Below are positions 35,177 through 44,494 of a DNA stretch of 64,000 nucleotides, piece after piece. This DNA comes from Flavobacterium sp. 9 (GTDB taxonomy: Bacteria > Bacteroidota > Bacteroidia > Flavobacteriales > Flavobacteriaceae). The stretch covers positions 4,278,001 through 4,342,000 of the forward strand of contig NZ_PEEU01000001.1 in the NCBI RefSeq assembly GCF_002754195.1, read 5' to 3'. How positions within the stretch are numbered: position 1 is the first letter of the stretch; each line of letters begins with the position of its first letter. Made by a program: the position numbers and the translations under genes. Below the pieces are notes generated by a model that did not search any database, had not been told where the DNA came from, and was given only the letters and a program-made list of their open reading frames with translations.

Positions 35177-36442
35177 ATGAAAACAAAATCATTATTAGGC
35201 TTGCTATTGCTTATTGCGAGCTACACATCACAGGCACAAATCTCTTTTGATTCAAAATCGCAAACTTCAGACGGCAAACCAATGTACGAAATGGAGTTTT
35301 CGCCACGTCTGAAATTGAATGGCTATATAAATTTGGGTGGAAATGATATTAATACCTCGCAATCACTCAACTTAAATTCAGCAGATCCTTATAATCGGTT
35401 GAAAGATAAAAATGCAGATGCAAATATGTATCAAACTCAAATGGCTTGGAAAACTACTTATAATGGGTTTGAAAAAGGACCATTAACTACTTATATAGAA
35501 GCACAATGGTGGGGAGGACCTGGCGCAGGAGGAAATCTTCAGCTAAGAGTTGCTTATGTCGATTATAACCACTGGCATGTGGGACAAGACTGGAGTTTTT
35601 TTGGGGGCGGTACTTCTACGTGGTATAATACATTAGAATGGGAAGGTCCAAATTCAGGAACTTGGGCAAGACATTTACAAGTAAAGTATTACGACAACTT
35701 TGGGAAAGATAAATTATGGAAGTTTGAAGTAGGTGCAGAAACTAGTGCACAATACCTTAAGATAGCCGGAGGAAGTACACCGGGGCAATTTTCTGTAGAT
35801 CCAATAGCGGCATTTACAAAATATTCGCAAGACGGAAGTTTTGTTCGTTTAGCCTTTCTGGGGCGAAGCATTCGTTACACAAAAGAAGATGCTTCTAATG
35901 CTCTTGAAATGGGCTGGGGAATTAATGCAAACTTCAAAAGCAAACTAAATGAAAAAAGCTATTTTATGGCGCAAGGACTTGTAGGATCTGGTATTGCGGG
36001 TTCTTATACATTGTCAGGCGCTTTGTTTGGTAATGGAGGAGCCACTAATATGTATGATGGAATTTATGATCAAAATGGTAATTTCAAAACCGTTCCTGTT
36101 TATGGAGGTTCGGCTGGAATTGAGTATTTCTTTGGATCAAAAAAGAATTTACACTCCAACCTTGTGTTAGGATATACAAATATGGCCTATCATGCAGCAC
36201 CTTTTTCATTAGTAGAAAGCAAAGTAATTAATGATAATGCCTCAGGTGATTTTGTAACTAATAATGATGATAAAACTACTCATGTAGCCTTGACTTTTGC
36301 TACTGTAAATATGTTGTATGATATCACTAAAAATTTTACAATGGGCATTGAATATAGTGGAGGTTCAAAACAAATTATTAATTCAACAACCCAAAATTCT
36401 GCAGTAAACAGAGTAGCTTTTGGGGTAACAGTAGGATTCTAA
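35177..36442 (+). CDS. Outer-membrane porin-like beta-barrel (DcaP-like) of urease locus
   Basis: 421 residues. Signal peptide (MKTKSLLGLLLLIASYTSQAQ), then a beta-barrel pattern with alternating aromatic strands and a terminal Phe (RVAFGVTVGF). The VGQDWSFFGGGTSTWYNTLE block is like DcaP-type porins that admit small acids or amides. Location at the end of the urease operon suggests it passes urea across the outer membrane. It is followed by a bidirectional terminator. Confidence 0.72.
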   Translation: MKTKSLLGLLLLIASYTSQAQISFDSKSQTSDGKPMYEMEFSPRLKLNGYINLGGNDINTSQSLNLNSADPYNRLKDKNADANMYQTQMAWKTTYNGFEKGPLTTYIEAQWWGGPGAGGNLQLRVAYVDYNHWHVGQDWSFFGGGTSTWYNTLEWEGPNSGTWARHLQVKYYDNFGKDKLWKFEVGAETSAQYLKIAGGSTPGQFSVDPIAAFTKYSQDGSFVRLAFLGRSIRYTKEDASNALEMGWGINANFKSKLNEKSYFMAQGLVGSGIAGSYTLSGALFGNGGATNMYDGIYDQNGNFKTVPVYGGSAGIEYFFGSKKNLHSNLVLGYTNMAYHAAPFSLVESKVINDNASGDFVTNNDDKTTHVALTFATVNMLYDITKNFTMGIEYSGGSKQIINSTTQNSAVNRVAFGVTVGF

Positions 36443-36466
36443 TAAAAATTAAAATTTATGAAAATT

Positions 36467-36504
36467 ACCTAACCCAGTAATTAAAAAAGAGGTTAGGTTT
36501 TTTT
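36467..36504. terminator. Bidirectional terminator between porin and AraC regulator
   Basis: ACCTAACC/GGTTAGGT stem with T-run on the plus strand and A-rich left flank, serving convergent genes. Confidence 0.8.
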
Positions 36505-36532
36505 ATAAATCTAAAAAAAAAAATACAATCAA

Positions 36533-37414
36533 TTATTTATTTACTTCCAAACGAAATGCAGAAGGTGATTGATGCGTTACCTTTTTAAAAACTCTGGAAA
36601 AATGAGAAAGAGATTGAAAATTTAGCTCATAAGCTACATCAGCAATTTCGCGTCCTAAATCACGAAGCAATATTTGACTGTGTTGTACACAAATTTCATT
36701 AATCCATTGTTTGGGCGGTTTTCCGGTTGCTTTCTTTATGCATTTATTCAGATATGTTTCAGAAATATTTAATTCCTGTGCATAAAAGCAAACATTTTTA
36801 TGCTCAACATGTTCTTGCTGAAGTTTTTCCCTGAATTTATAAGTAATGTCAAGTTCCCGAGCCATTCCCAATGGTTTAGAAATCGCATGTTTAATGATTT
36901 TTAGCATAATAGCGCGAAAAAAAGTAATGCAGATATCTTGATGTATACATTCTGATTGCAGTTCTTTTTCTAGTAATTCTAGTGCTGTAGCCATGAATTC
37001 ATAAGCATTTTCATGAATTTTTATGACAGGATCCGAAGTAAGAAATATAGTGTCTTGTCTGCTTAAAGCGATAGAAGTTATAATGTCATTTTCATACATT
37101 ACATAAAATCCTTTGACATTTTCAGATAATTCAATTGTTCTGGTAATACTTCCCTGTTTAATGTTTAATATTTGTCCAGGACCTATTAGATAGTTTTCTG
37201 TTTCTATCTGCTGACTCATAAAACCTTCTGTTACAAACAAAAGAAAATTAAAAGTTGTTCTGTATGGAGGTACCGGTATTACTATTTCTTTTAAATAATT
37301 TTCTATTCGATATATTTGAAGCAGTGATTGGTCAAATAATACATGGGGATTTACTTTTGGCAAAAACTGAAGTTTGTACTCATAAGTGTTAAGAATTCGA
37401 ATAGATTCTTTCAT
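36533..37414 (-). CDS. AraC family transcriptional regulator
   Basis: 293 residues. A cupin-like N-terminal sensing half (TTFNFLLFVTEGFM, ending near 110) and a C-terminal double helix-turn-helix: CFYAQELNISETYLNKCIKK, then DVAYELNFQSLSHFSRVFKK with the FxxxTxxSPSAFR ending. Convergent to the urease operon, so a regulator of urease in response to urea or nitrogen is possible, but it is not shown by the sequence. Confidence 0.92.
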   Translation of the reverse strand: MKESIRILNTYEYKLQFLPKVNPHVLFDQSLLQIYRIENYLKEIVIPVPPYRTTFNFLLFVTEGFMSQQIETENYLIGPGQILNIKQGSITRTIELSENVKGFYVMYENDIITSIALSRQDTIFLTSDPVIKIHENAYEFMATALELLEKELQSECIHQDICITFFRAIMLKIIKHAISKPLGMARELDITYKFREKLQQEHVEHKNVCFYAQELNISETYLNKCIKKATGKPPKQWINEICVQHSQILLRDLGREIADVAYELNFQSLSHFSRVFKKVTHQSPSAFRLEVNK

Positions 37415-38093
37415 TTATTTTTTATTTTTTTTGATATTCAATAATTTGAATGATAGTGCTCATGAGAATCTATCGCTTTGCATAAAGCTAAAACTTAGAT
37501 AGTTCACTATATATTGTTACTCTCCAGTTTTTTCAATTCAGGACTTATAATGATTTTGGAAATATTAAATGAAGTGTTTCAATTTTAAGTATGCATGTAG
37601 CTTAATTTTTGAAGAGATAATTATCAATTAGCGATTAAAAGAAACAATCCTAAAAGCTGAGAAAATTCAAAATCTGACGGATTAATTTACAATGTAAAAA
37701 TCATAAAAGATGCGCTGGATTTGGTTGCTCACAGGTCTTTTTAATATTAAATTAGGACAATTGTAGATTTAAGAAATGATGTATCGTAGGTTTGATATAT
37801 CTTAATTTTTCGGATCCGGAAAAACCTGTGGAGAAACATAAAATGTTTTGTATTGACTAATTATTTTAACCGCAAAGGGCGCAAAGGTTTTTTATTCGTA
37901 AGGTTTTATATAAACGCAAAGTTCGCAAAGCTTTATCAATATAGCTTTGCGAACTTTGCGTTTAATGAGCGTAATCTATAACAAAAAAACTTTGCGAATT
38001 TTGCGGTTAAATTCATCCCTAATTTTTATAGCTCCACAAGTTTTTGCATTGATCCGAAAACAAATATCTAATCCAAGAGAAAATGTTATAAAA
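37415..38093. other. Intergenic region with nested CGCAAAG palindromes
   Basis: About 680 bases without a supported gene. The only strong structure is the repeat block at 37867-38009. A short 62-codon frame over the repeats is an artefact of the palindrome. Confidence 0.6.
37867..38009. repeat. Nested palindrome of CGCAAAG units
   Basis: Inner perfect 22-bp inverted repeat at 37911-37932 and 37943-37964 (core ACGCAAAGTTCGCAAAGC) around a 10-base loop. The outer arms at 37867-37886 and 37990-38009 match at 17 of 20 bases. The same unit recurs at 23578. It resembles REP-like dispersed intergenic elements. Confidence 0.88.
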
Positions 38094-38124
38094 ACAAAAA
38101 AGCTCCAGATTTCTCTGAAGCTTT
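38094..38124 (-). terminator. Family-2 hairpin terminator of tRNA-Glu
   Basis: AAAAAAGCTCCAGATTTCTCTGAAGCTTT, directly downstream of tRNA-Glu on the minus strand. Confidence 0.88.
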
Positions 38125-38132
38125 GTAGTAAG

Positions 38133-38204
38133 TAGCCCGTAGCGGAATCGAACCGCTCTTACATGGATGAAAACCATGCGTCCTAACCGATAGACGAACG
38201 GGCC
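38133..38204 (-). tRNA. tRNA-Glu (anticodon UUC)
   Basis: 72-base cloverleaf: acceptor GGCCCGT/ACGGGCT with a G-U first pair, anticodon stem CATGG/CCATG around loop TTTTCAT (anticodon TTC), and T-arm GCGGTTCGATTCCGC. The discriminator base is A. CCA is not encoded. Confidence 0.97.
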
Positions 38205-38749
38205 TGCTTTTGTATTGCGGGTGCAAAATTATAACTAATTTCAAGATACACAAAAAAAACTTTGAAAAATTTCGCCTAAATTATTCTGAAAATATCACAT
38301 TTAGAAATAATCAATCGCAAGGGAATTTGGTTAATGAAGATGTATTTGTTTGATTAATAAATGGTTGTTTTTACGTTAATAAATGGATAAAGATGATTTT
38401 TCTCTTCTTTTGTAAAAATGATAATTTTGAATAAAAATTGAAAATAATTTATTTTGAAAGAATATTCTTTATATTTTTGAAAGGTATTTTGAGAGCTTTT
38501 CGAACTATTCTCATGAAAAGTTGCATAAATGTCTCTGAATTGGGGCATTTTTTTCGGCTAGTTCTTAGTATTCTAATTGATTTTTTTATTTCCGAAGAAA
38601 GGATTTCAGAAATTTAGTTTTAAGATCATCGACTTTATGAAGTTTCCGTTTTTCAATTATATTTGTCTAAATTGGGTGCAAAGTAAGAGATATTTGCCAG
38701 CGTTACCGAGGAACATTTTACGGAACGAGGTTTAATAAATAAGCAAGAG
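38205..38749. other. Intergenic region, no gene seen
   Basis: AT-rich, gene-free. It carries a direct repeat TTAATAAATGG near 38354-38386 and one degenerate family-1 hairpin at 38521. The rest is unassigned. Confidence 0.55.
38521..38554 (+). terminator. Degenerate family-1 hairpin
   Basis: TTGCATAAATGTCTCTGAAT then TGGGGCA and seven T. The loop is kept but the stem is broken, the only badly paired member. It does not follow any gene on its strand, so it looks like a relic. Confidence 0.55.
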
Positions 38750-39484
38750 ATGAAACAAAATATTTACGACGATATAGATTTTTTTGAAAACTACGGTAAA
38801 ATGCCACGTTCTGTAGACGGATTAAATTCAGCAGGAGAATGGCATGTTTTGAAAAATATGTTGCCAGATTTTCAAGATAAAAATGTTCTTGATCTTGGTT
38901 GCGGTTATGGCTGGCATTGTATTTATGCCAAAGAACAAGGTGCAAAAAATGTGATTGGAGTTGACTTGTCAAAGAAAATGATTGATAAAGCAAAGGAAAA
39001 TTCAAAAGAACTATCAATAGAATATTATCAAATGCCTGTTGAAGATATTGAATTTGAAAATGAGCAGTTTGATATTATTTTTAGTTCGCTTACTTTTCAT
39101 TACATCCAAAATTTGGACGTTGTTTTTCGTAAAATTAATAAGTTCCTGAAAAAAGGAGGAAGCTTTGTTTTCTCTATGGAACATCCTGTTTTTACTTCAA
39201 AACCAGAACAAGATTGGTTTAAGGACGAAAAAGGAAATTTGTTACATTGGCCAGTAGACAATTATCAAGACGAAGGAGTAAGACAAACGAATTTTTTAGG
39301 TCACAAAGTAATTAAATACCATCGAACTGTGGCAAGTATTCTAAATACTGTAATTGAGTCAGGTTTTGCTGTTAAACAAATATCGGAACCTAAACCATCA
39401 GAAGAAATTATTGAAAAATATTCGGCGATGAAAGACGAATTAAGAAGACCGATTTTTATTATGGTTTCTGCTGGAAAATTATAA
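38750..39484 (+). CDS. Class I SAM-dependent methyltransferase
   Basis: 244 residues. SAM motif I is VLDLGCGYGWH, with IGVDLSKKMID, FDIIFSSLTFHYI and LKKGGSFVFSMEHPVF completing the fold. It is like small-molecule methyltransferases of the UbiE/BioC type. The substrate is unknown. It is a single-gene transcript. Confidence 0.9.
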   Translation: MKQNIYDDIDFFENYGKMPRSVDGLNSAGEWHVLKNMLPDFQDKNVLDLGCGYGWHCIYAKEQGAKNVIGVDLSKKMIDKAKENSKELSIEYYQMPVEDIEFENEQFDIIFSSLTFHYIQNLDVVFRKINKFLKKGGSFVFSMEHPVFTSKPEQDWFKDEKGNLLHWPVDNYQDEGVRQTNFLGHKVIKYHRTVASILNTVIESGFAVKQISEPKPSEEIIEKYSAMKDELRRPIFIMVSAGKL

Positions 39485-39596
39485 GCAAATTAATTTTAGA
39501 ATGAAAAATATAAAAGTAAGTTAGCTTTCGAATATGTTTAAAATTTATTTATTGATCTAAAATTACTAAAGATTATTAACCGAGAATAAGTATCAA

Positions 39597-40043
39597 ATGA
39601 CTATAAGATTTATTTTATTTTTTGTTTTATTGTTGCCAAGTTGTTATGCGCAGAATATTACTGATCCGTTGCCAACACTTGAAAAAGAAGTTAATCAATG
39701 TATTAAAGAAAATAGTGCGGAAGAATTGAATTGTAGAAAAGAATACTATCATGAACTTCAATTCTGGGAAACAGAGGTTTTTAATACTGTTTTGGAAATT
39801 GCGTTTGAAAATAAAACTGAAGATGAAAAAAATGTTTTTATCAAAAAACAGACGGAGTGGAAAGATTCAACATATTGGTATGTTGCAAAGACAATGAAGG
39901 AGTTTAAAGATAAACATCCTGGTAAATTTGTATGGGATAAAGGGGCTGAATTACTACCGGATGCAAGGATTTTTTACCAGAAAAATGCCAAATTTTACAC
40001 GGACAGGATTTCTTATTTGTTAAGTTTGGTAAAAAAGAAATAA
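39597..40043 (+). CDS. Small exported protein, LprI/DUF1311-like
   Basis: 148 residues with a signal peptide (MTIRFILFFVLLLPSCYAQ). The mature part has two conserved-type Cys (QCIKENSAEELNCRKEYY) and helical charged stretches (QTEWKDSTYW), similar to the LprI/DUF1311 lysozyme-inhibitor-like fold. The assignment is tentative. It is not in an operon. Confidence 0.5.
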   Translation: MTIRFILFFVLLLPSCYAQNITDPLPTLEKEVNQCIKENSAEELNCRKEYYHELQFWETEVFNTVLEIAFENKTEDEKNVFIKKQTEWKDSTYWYVAKTMKEFKDKHPGKFVWDKGAELLPDARIFYQKNAKFYTDRISYLLSLVKKK

Positions 40044-40180
40044 AAGTGATCGATGCTAAAATAGTATCATATATTTTCAGGATTCTTTTAATAGTTATTT
40101 CGAATATTCGTAATCTAAAAATAGTATTGCTGTCAGCTAATAATAACTAAATTAAACTTCAAAAGCGTATAAAAATCAGT

Positions 40181-41500
40181 ATGATAAATTTTAAATTTCT
40201 TTTCGTGACAGTTAGCTTACTGTGTTTTTGTAATACATTAGTCGCTCAAAACACAAAAAAATATACAGCAATTCCTGATGTTAATTTCGAAATCGCTTTG
40301 CAGGATACAGGTTGTGATCCAGGTGAACCCGATGGAAAAGTACTGACTTCAGAAATTGCCAAAATAAAGGAATTACATATTAAAAATAGAGATATAGTTG
40401 ATTTAACAGGAATAGAGGACTTTACTGCATTAACTAAACTTATTTGCTTTAAAAATAAACTTACCACACTTGATTTATCCCATAACACCGCACTCACTTA
40501 TCTATCTTGTGAAGAAAATCAATTGACGAATTTGAATGTAAGCAAAAACACGGCTTTGACCTTTTTAAATTGTAGCAAAAACAGATTAAACTCTTTAGAT
40601 GTAAATAATAATATCGATTTGGTTACTTTATTTTGCGAAGAAAATAAATTGTTATCTTTAGATGTAAGGCAAAATAAACATTTAACAGCTTTGAAATGCA
40701 GTCGAAATCAATTAGATGATCTCGATGTTTCTAAAAATGTGGCTTTGAATTATTTGGATTGTTTTATCAATAAAATAACTGCTTTAGATTTATGTGAAAA
40801 TGATGTTTTGATTGGTTTTGATTGCTCCAAAAATAAACTTTCAACATTAGATTTATCACAAAATACTAAGTTAGAATATGTGTTTTGTGGTGAAGATCAA
40901 GTAACAACTTTAGATCTATCTCAAAATACCAGTCTTAGGAATTTTGATTGTAGGAATAGTCCATTGACGAGTTTAAATTTAACTAAAAATCTTTCTTTAA
41001 TGTATTTGAACTGTTCAGGTACTGCATTAACCAATTTAGACATTAGTAAAAATATAGCCTTAACCAAAGTGTCTTTAGATGAAAATAAGCTGACCTCTTT
41101 GGATGTTACACAAAATATCAATTTAACTTATTTGAGTTGTTCTAGAAACCAATTGACTTCATTGAATGTTTCTAACGCTCCTTTGACGGAGTTAAGTTGT
41201 TATAAAAATCGTTTGGCTACTCTCGATGTAAGTCAAAATCCATTATTGCTTAGTTTGTCGTGTTCTGATAATCAATTGGTAAGCTTGGATATTTCTAAAA
41301 ATCCTAAAATTTATTCTCTTTCTTGTAAATCTAATTCACTTGTAAGTTTGAACCTTAAGAACGGGAATAATCAAAGTTTGGTAAATTTATATGCATTCTT
41401 TAATCCTAATCTAAAATGTATTCAAACAGATAAAGATATGATTCCATTTTCTAATTGGAGAAAGGATGGCATTACGACATATAATTCCAATTGCAATTAG
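40181..41500 (+). CDS. Exported leucine-rich repeat protein
   Basis: 439 residues. Signal peptide (to about residue 23), then YTAIPDVNFEIALQDTGCDP, a module start also found in the larger LRR gene at 55483. About 14 LRRs follow with the form L-x-x-L-x-C-x-x-N-x-L-x-x-L-D-V-S-x-N, and a closing Cys-bearing cap (NPNLKCIQTDKDMIPFSNW). It has no T9SS sorting domain, unlike the larger relative, so it would remain in the periplasm unless another route applies. The role may be protein binding or adhesion. Confidence 0.82.
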   Translation: MINFKFLFVTVSLLCFCNTLVAQNTKKYTAIPDVNFEIALQDTGCDPGEPDGKVLTSEIAKIKELHIKNRDIVDLTGIEDFTALTKLICFKNKLTTLDLSHNTALTYLSCEENQLTNLNVSKNTALTFLNCSKNRLNSLDVNNNIDLVTLFCEENKLLSLDVRQNKHLTALKCSRNQLDDLDVSKNVALNYLDCFINKITALDLCENDVLIGFDCSKNKLSTLDLSQNTKLEYVFCGEDQVTTLDLSQNTSLRNFDCRNSPLTSLNLTKNLSLMYLNCSGTALTNLDISKNIALTKVSLDENKLTSLDVTQNINLTYLSCSRNQLTSLNVSNAPLTELSCYKNRLATLDVSQNPLLLSLSCSDNQLVSLDISKNPKIYSLSCKSNSLVSLNLKNGNNQSLVNLYAFFNPNLKCIQTDKDMIPFSNWRKDGITTYNSNCN

Positions 41501-41531
41501 TCTTTGCTTTGACAATAGTTTCTTATAAAAA

Positions 41532-41568
41532 GCTGCGCAAATGTCTCTGACTTTGCGCAATTTTTTTT
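41532..41568 (+). terminator. Rho-independent terminator, family-1 hairpin
   Basis: GCTGCGCAAATGTCTCTGAC, TTTGCGC, AA, then T8. It ends the LRR gene. Confidence 0.92.
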
Positions 41569-41737
41569 CTCTAAACTTTATTCTGGATCTCTTTGTGCTG
41601 CATTCAAAAACAACATAGATATAAAATTATTTAGCACAAAAAAGCTTATAAAATACAAGTAGTTCATATGGATATTTTTCATGAAAAATTATATATTTGG
41701 AAATAAATATTGCTCTATACTTACCAAACCAATCTCC

Positions 41738-42385
41738 ATGAAATATTTAAGCTTAACCGTTTTGATTTTAATAATGTCTTGTGCAAAGAAAAATGAATCA
41801 GAAAATTTAAAAACAGAAGTTAAGACTTTAAAAGTCGAAACTCCAATAAAATTAACGGATAAATCTGTAAAATTTTTATGGAGAGAAGATGCATATGACA
41901 AAGAATTAAAGGACACGGTTAATACAATTTTTATAAATAAAGAATATTCCAAAAACATTTCTGAACCCGAAAAAGCAGCTCTTGGATTTGTAGCAAGTTT
42001 TATTGGAAGTGAGTGCGATTGGGATGGAGAACCAAATGCAAAATATGATAATTTAAGTTGTAAAATTAATACAGCGCTTAATATTGGTTATCAATGTTCA
42101 GAAGAGCATTTAAATTTTTTAAGAAAGTGGTTTAAAAATGATAAAAAACAGTTAGAGCGTTTGAAAGACTGTTCTGCAGTTCCTTTTACTGCAAGCGTTC
42201 AGAACACATTTGATTACATAAATGTTGTAACTAAAGGTGATACAATCAAAATTACCTTTAAAGCAAATGGTATAAATATGCGTTCTGAGAAATCCTGGAG
42301 CTATAAAGAAGAAGATACATTTGTTTTAAAGAAAGATAATTTAGTGTTAGTAAAATCTAAAGAATCAGAAAGTGAAAGTCATTAA
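41738..42385 (+). CDS. Putative lipoprotein, unknown
   Basis: 215 residues from ATG 41738. That start gives a lipoprotein signal (MKYLSLTVLILIMSC, lipobox Cys15). An upstream in-frame start at 41681 would bury it in a longer extension. The mature protein has four Cys (GSECDWDG, LSCKIN, YQCSEEH, KDCSAV) and the stretch CSEEHLNFLRKWFKND. There is no recognised family. Confidence 0.65.
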   Translation: MKYLSLTVLILIMSCAKKNESENLKTEVKTLKVETPIKLTDKSVKFLWREDAYDKELKDTVNTIFINKEYSKNISEPEKAALGFVASFIGSECDWDGEPNAKYDNLSCKINTALNIGYQCSEEHLNFLRKWFKNDKKQLERLKDCSAVPFTASVQNTFDYINVVTKGDTIKITFKANGINMRSEKSWSYKEEDTFVLKKDNLVLVKSKESESESH

Positions 42386-42771
42386 TTTAAAAGTGATGAT
42401 TAACCAGAACAAGAAAGATAAAAGTTATCGTGAAAACACGTCTATAGCCATTTGCAAATTCAGTGAAATGAATTACTTCTCGGGCTTGGTTTATTGTTAA
42501 AGCAAAGATGAAAATCAATATTAGTAAGTTTCTCATTTTATAGTTTCGTTTCAAAAATTATAAAGCCATATTTAATTCATTATTACGGTTTTCCGTAATG
42601 TATCCTAACATTTTATTTACCAAAAACATCCAGTAAAATAAAAGTTCTTACGATGATTTACAGTGGAAAAATTATATATTTGAAAATAAATAATGTGTAA
42701 TACTTATCACATATATAAATGAGGTGATCGCAATTAAGAGGAACGACAATAATAAAAAATTAAACTAAAAA
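42386..42771. other. Intergenic region, no firm gene
   Basis: About 390 bases. A 49-codon minus-strand frame (42387-42536) begins MRNLLILIFIFALTINQ like a signal peptide but has no further support. It could be a fragment of a lost gene. Confidence 0.45.
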
Positions 42772-43587
42772 ATGACTTTCATTAAAACAATTTCTACATT
42801 TTTAATTGCGCTTTTAACTGTAACAACAACTTCCGGACAAGAATCTAAACATAAAACTAAAATTTTATTAATTGGGACAATTCACTTCGAGACGCCTCAC
42901 ACAGATAGTTTTGAACTAAAAGTAGATGATTTTTTAAGTACTAAACGACAAAATGAATTAGAAGATTTAACTAATGCTTTATCTCAAACAAAAGCGACTA
43001 AAGTGATGATCGAAAAGCCATTCGATAGTCAACGTTCTACCGATAGTTTGTATAATTTATATTTAACAGGCCATTATAAGCTTACAGTTTCAGAAAGAGA
43101 ACAAATTGGCTTTAGGTTAGGTAAAAAATTAAAATTAAATCAAATAAACTGTGTAGACAAATTCTATGCAATGCACGATAGTTTAATGGCTGCAACCGCA
43201 AAAGAAAACAATCAGCTTTATTTACTAAAAGATTTAGGGACTCAGGCAAATGCAATGATAAGTGATTTTGATAATCAATTGAAAAAAGGTACAATAACCG
43301 AAGTTTTAAAGTACATAAATAGACCTGATCAATTAGAAAGAAATTTATCAATTTATTTAAAATTTATAGCAAAGATTGGAGCAGGTAAAAATTTTGCAGG
43401 AGCAGAATCGGTTTCTGTTTGGTATTTAAGAAATCTTGCTATTTACGCTAATATAATGACTCAAATAAATGCAAACGACAAATATGTTATACTAATATTT
43501 GGACAAGGACATATTCCTATATTAAAACACCTGCTACAAAACAATGACGATTTCGAAGTCGTTGAAGTAAATAGCGTACTAAAATAA
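42772..43587 (+). CDS. DUF5694-like exported protein
   Basis: 271 residues. Signal peptide (to about residue 22), then KILLIGTIHFETPHTDSFEL, the G-T-x-H-F start seen in DUF5694/TraB-like proteins, with VMIEKPFDSQRS and, near the end, YVILIFGQGHIPILKHLL. TraB/ChaN-like folds hold conserved Glu and His residues of unclear function. The assignment is by motif only. It is followed 40 bases later by a membrane protein gene. Confidence 0.7.
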   Translation: MTFIKTISTFLIALLTVTTTSGQESKHKTKILLIGTIHFETPHTDSFELKVDDFLSTKRQNELEDLTNALSQTKATKVMIEKPFDSQRSTDSLYNLYLTGHYKLTVSEREQIGFRLGKKLKLNQINCVDKFYAMHDSLMAATAKENNQLYLLKDLGTQANAMISDFDNQLKKGTITEVLKYINRPDQLERNLSIYLKFIAKIGAGKNFAGAESVSVWYLRNLAIYANIMTQINANDKYVILIFGQGHIPILKHLLQNNDDFEVVEVNSVLK

Positions 43588-43627
43588 ACTGCCAACAATA
43601 ACCAGAGTTAAATTAGAAAACCAAATC

Positions 43628-44335
43628 ATGCAAGAAGAAATAACGAAACATTCAGAAAGAATTTATAAAACTGTGAAAAATACAGAACATACATTGGGAG
43701 AGAAAGTGAAAGAAATCATTATCGAAATTTTTATAATCGTTTTTGCAGTAACGCTTTCAATAGGATTACATAGTTGGAGTGAACACAAACACCAGCAAGA
43801 AGAAGTTTCTATTTTTCTTAATAACTTAAAGAATGATTTAAAAGATGATGTAAAAAGCCTGAACGTTGAAAAGGGCGGATACCAAGAGTCAAACATAGGT
43901 TATGAAAAAATTTTAGCACTAACGACTCTTCAACTTGATAGTATTTATAAGTCAAAAGGTAAAGTTAATTTCCCAATTTATTCACATGGACAAGTAATAA
44001 ATATTGGCAATTACGAAGGATTTAAATCTAGTGGTAAAATTGGCTATATTGAAGATGAAAAATTAAAACAGAAAATTTTAAATTACTACCAAATACTTGC
44101 ACCATCAATTAACGAAGTCGATAAAATTTATAATGATTTTCTCTTTAAGTGTTTTGACAAAATGATAGAAAATGCAGATAAATCTGAAGAACAATTATAT
44201 GCAGATCCAAAATTTAAAAAGACAATCGAATTTCTTGTCAGACTAGGTAAGAATAATATAAGGGTTTATGATGAAAATGTAAAACCGGAAGCAGTTGAAC
44301 TTATTAAAGAAATTGAAAAAGAGTTAAATAAATAA
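43628..44335 (+). CDS. Single-span membrane protein (DUF6090-like)
   Basis: 235 residues. A charged N terminus, one membrane segment at about residues 33-50 (EIFIIVFAVTLSIGLHSW), then coiled-coil-like and helical periplasmic sequence (IFLNNLKNDLKDDVKSLNVE). It resembles the DUF6090 family common in Flavobacteriia, of unknown role. It may be in an operon with the DUF5694-like gene. Confidence 0.6.
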   Translation: MQEEITKHSERIYKTVKNTEHTLGEKVKEIIIEIFIIVFAVTLSIGLHSWSEHKHQQEEVSIFLNNLKNDLKDDVKSLNVEKGGYQESNIGYEKILALTTLQLDSIYKSKGKVNFPIYSHGQVINIGNYEGFKSSGKIGYIEDEKLKQKILNYYQILAPSINEVDKIYNDFLFKCFDKMIENADKSEEQLYADPKFKKTIEFLVRLGKNNIRVYDENVKPEAVELIKEIEKELNK

Positions 44336-44406
44336 ATAAAACAGCTTATAAACACCACTTGTGAATGCAACGAGACGTTGACAAGGAAGGTTCTAAAGAT
44401 AGTAAA

Positions 44407-44445
44407 ATGACAAAAGCTTCAGAGAAAGCTGAAGCTTTTGTCATT
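44407..44445. terminator. Family-2-type bidirectional terminator
   Basis: ATGACAAAAGCTTCAG/CTGAAGCTTTTGTCAT, 16-bp perfect stem and a short loop, between convergent genes. It is followed by TTTAGTGGGAAGCATT, a sequence that recurs near 45345 (TTAGTAGCGGGAAGCATT). Confidence 0.9.
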
Positions 44446-44494
44446 TTAGTGGGAAGCATTAAAATATCTAATCCGTTTTTTGAGGATTACTATT

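Noticed and set aside
37947..38135. 62-codon plus-strand frame
   Set aside because: It lies over the CGCAAAG palindrome and runs into the tRNA terminator; no motif or start signal.
42387..42536. 49-codon minus-strand frame beginning like a signal peptide
   Set aside because: Short, with no homology I can name and a Cys-poor, uninformative tail. Kept only as a note on the intergenic region.
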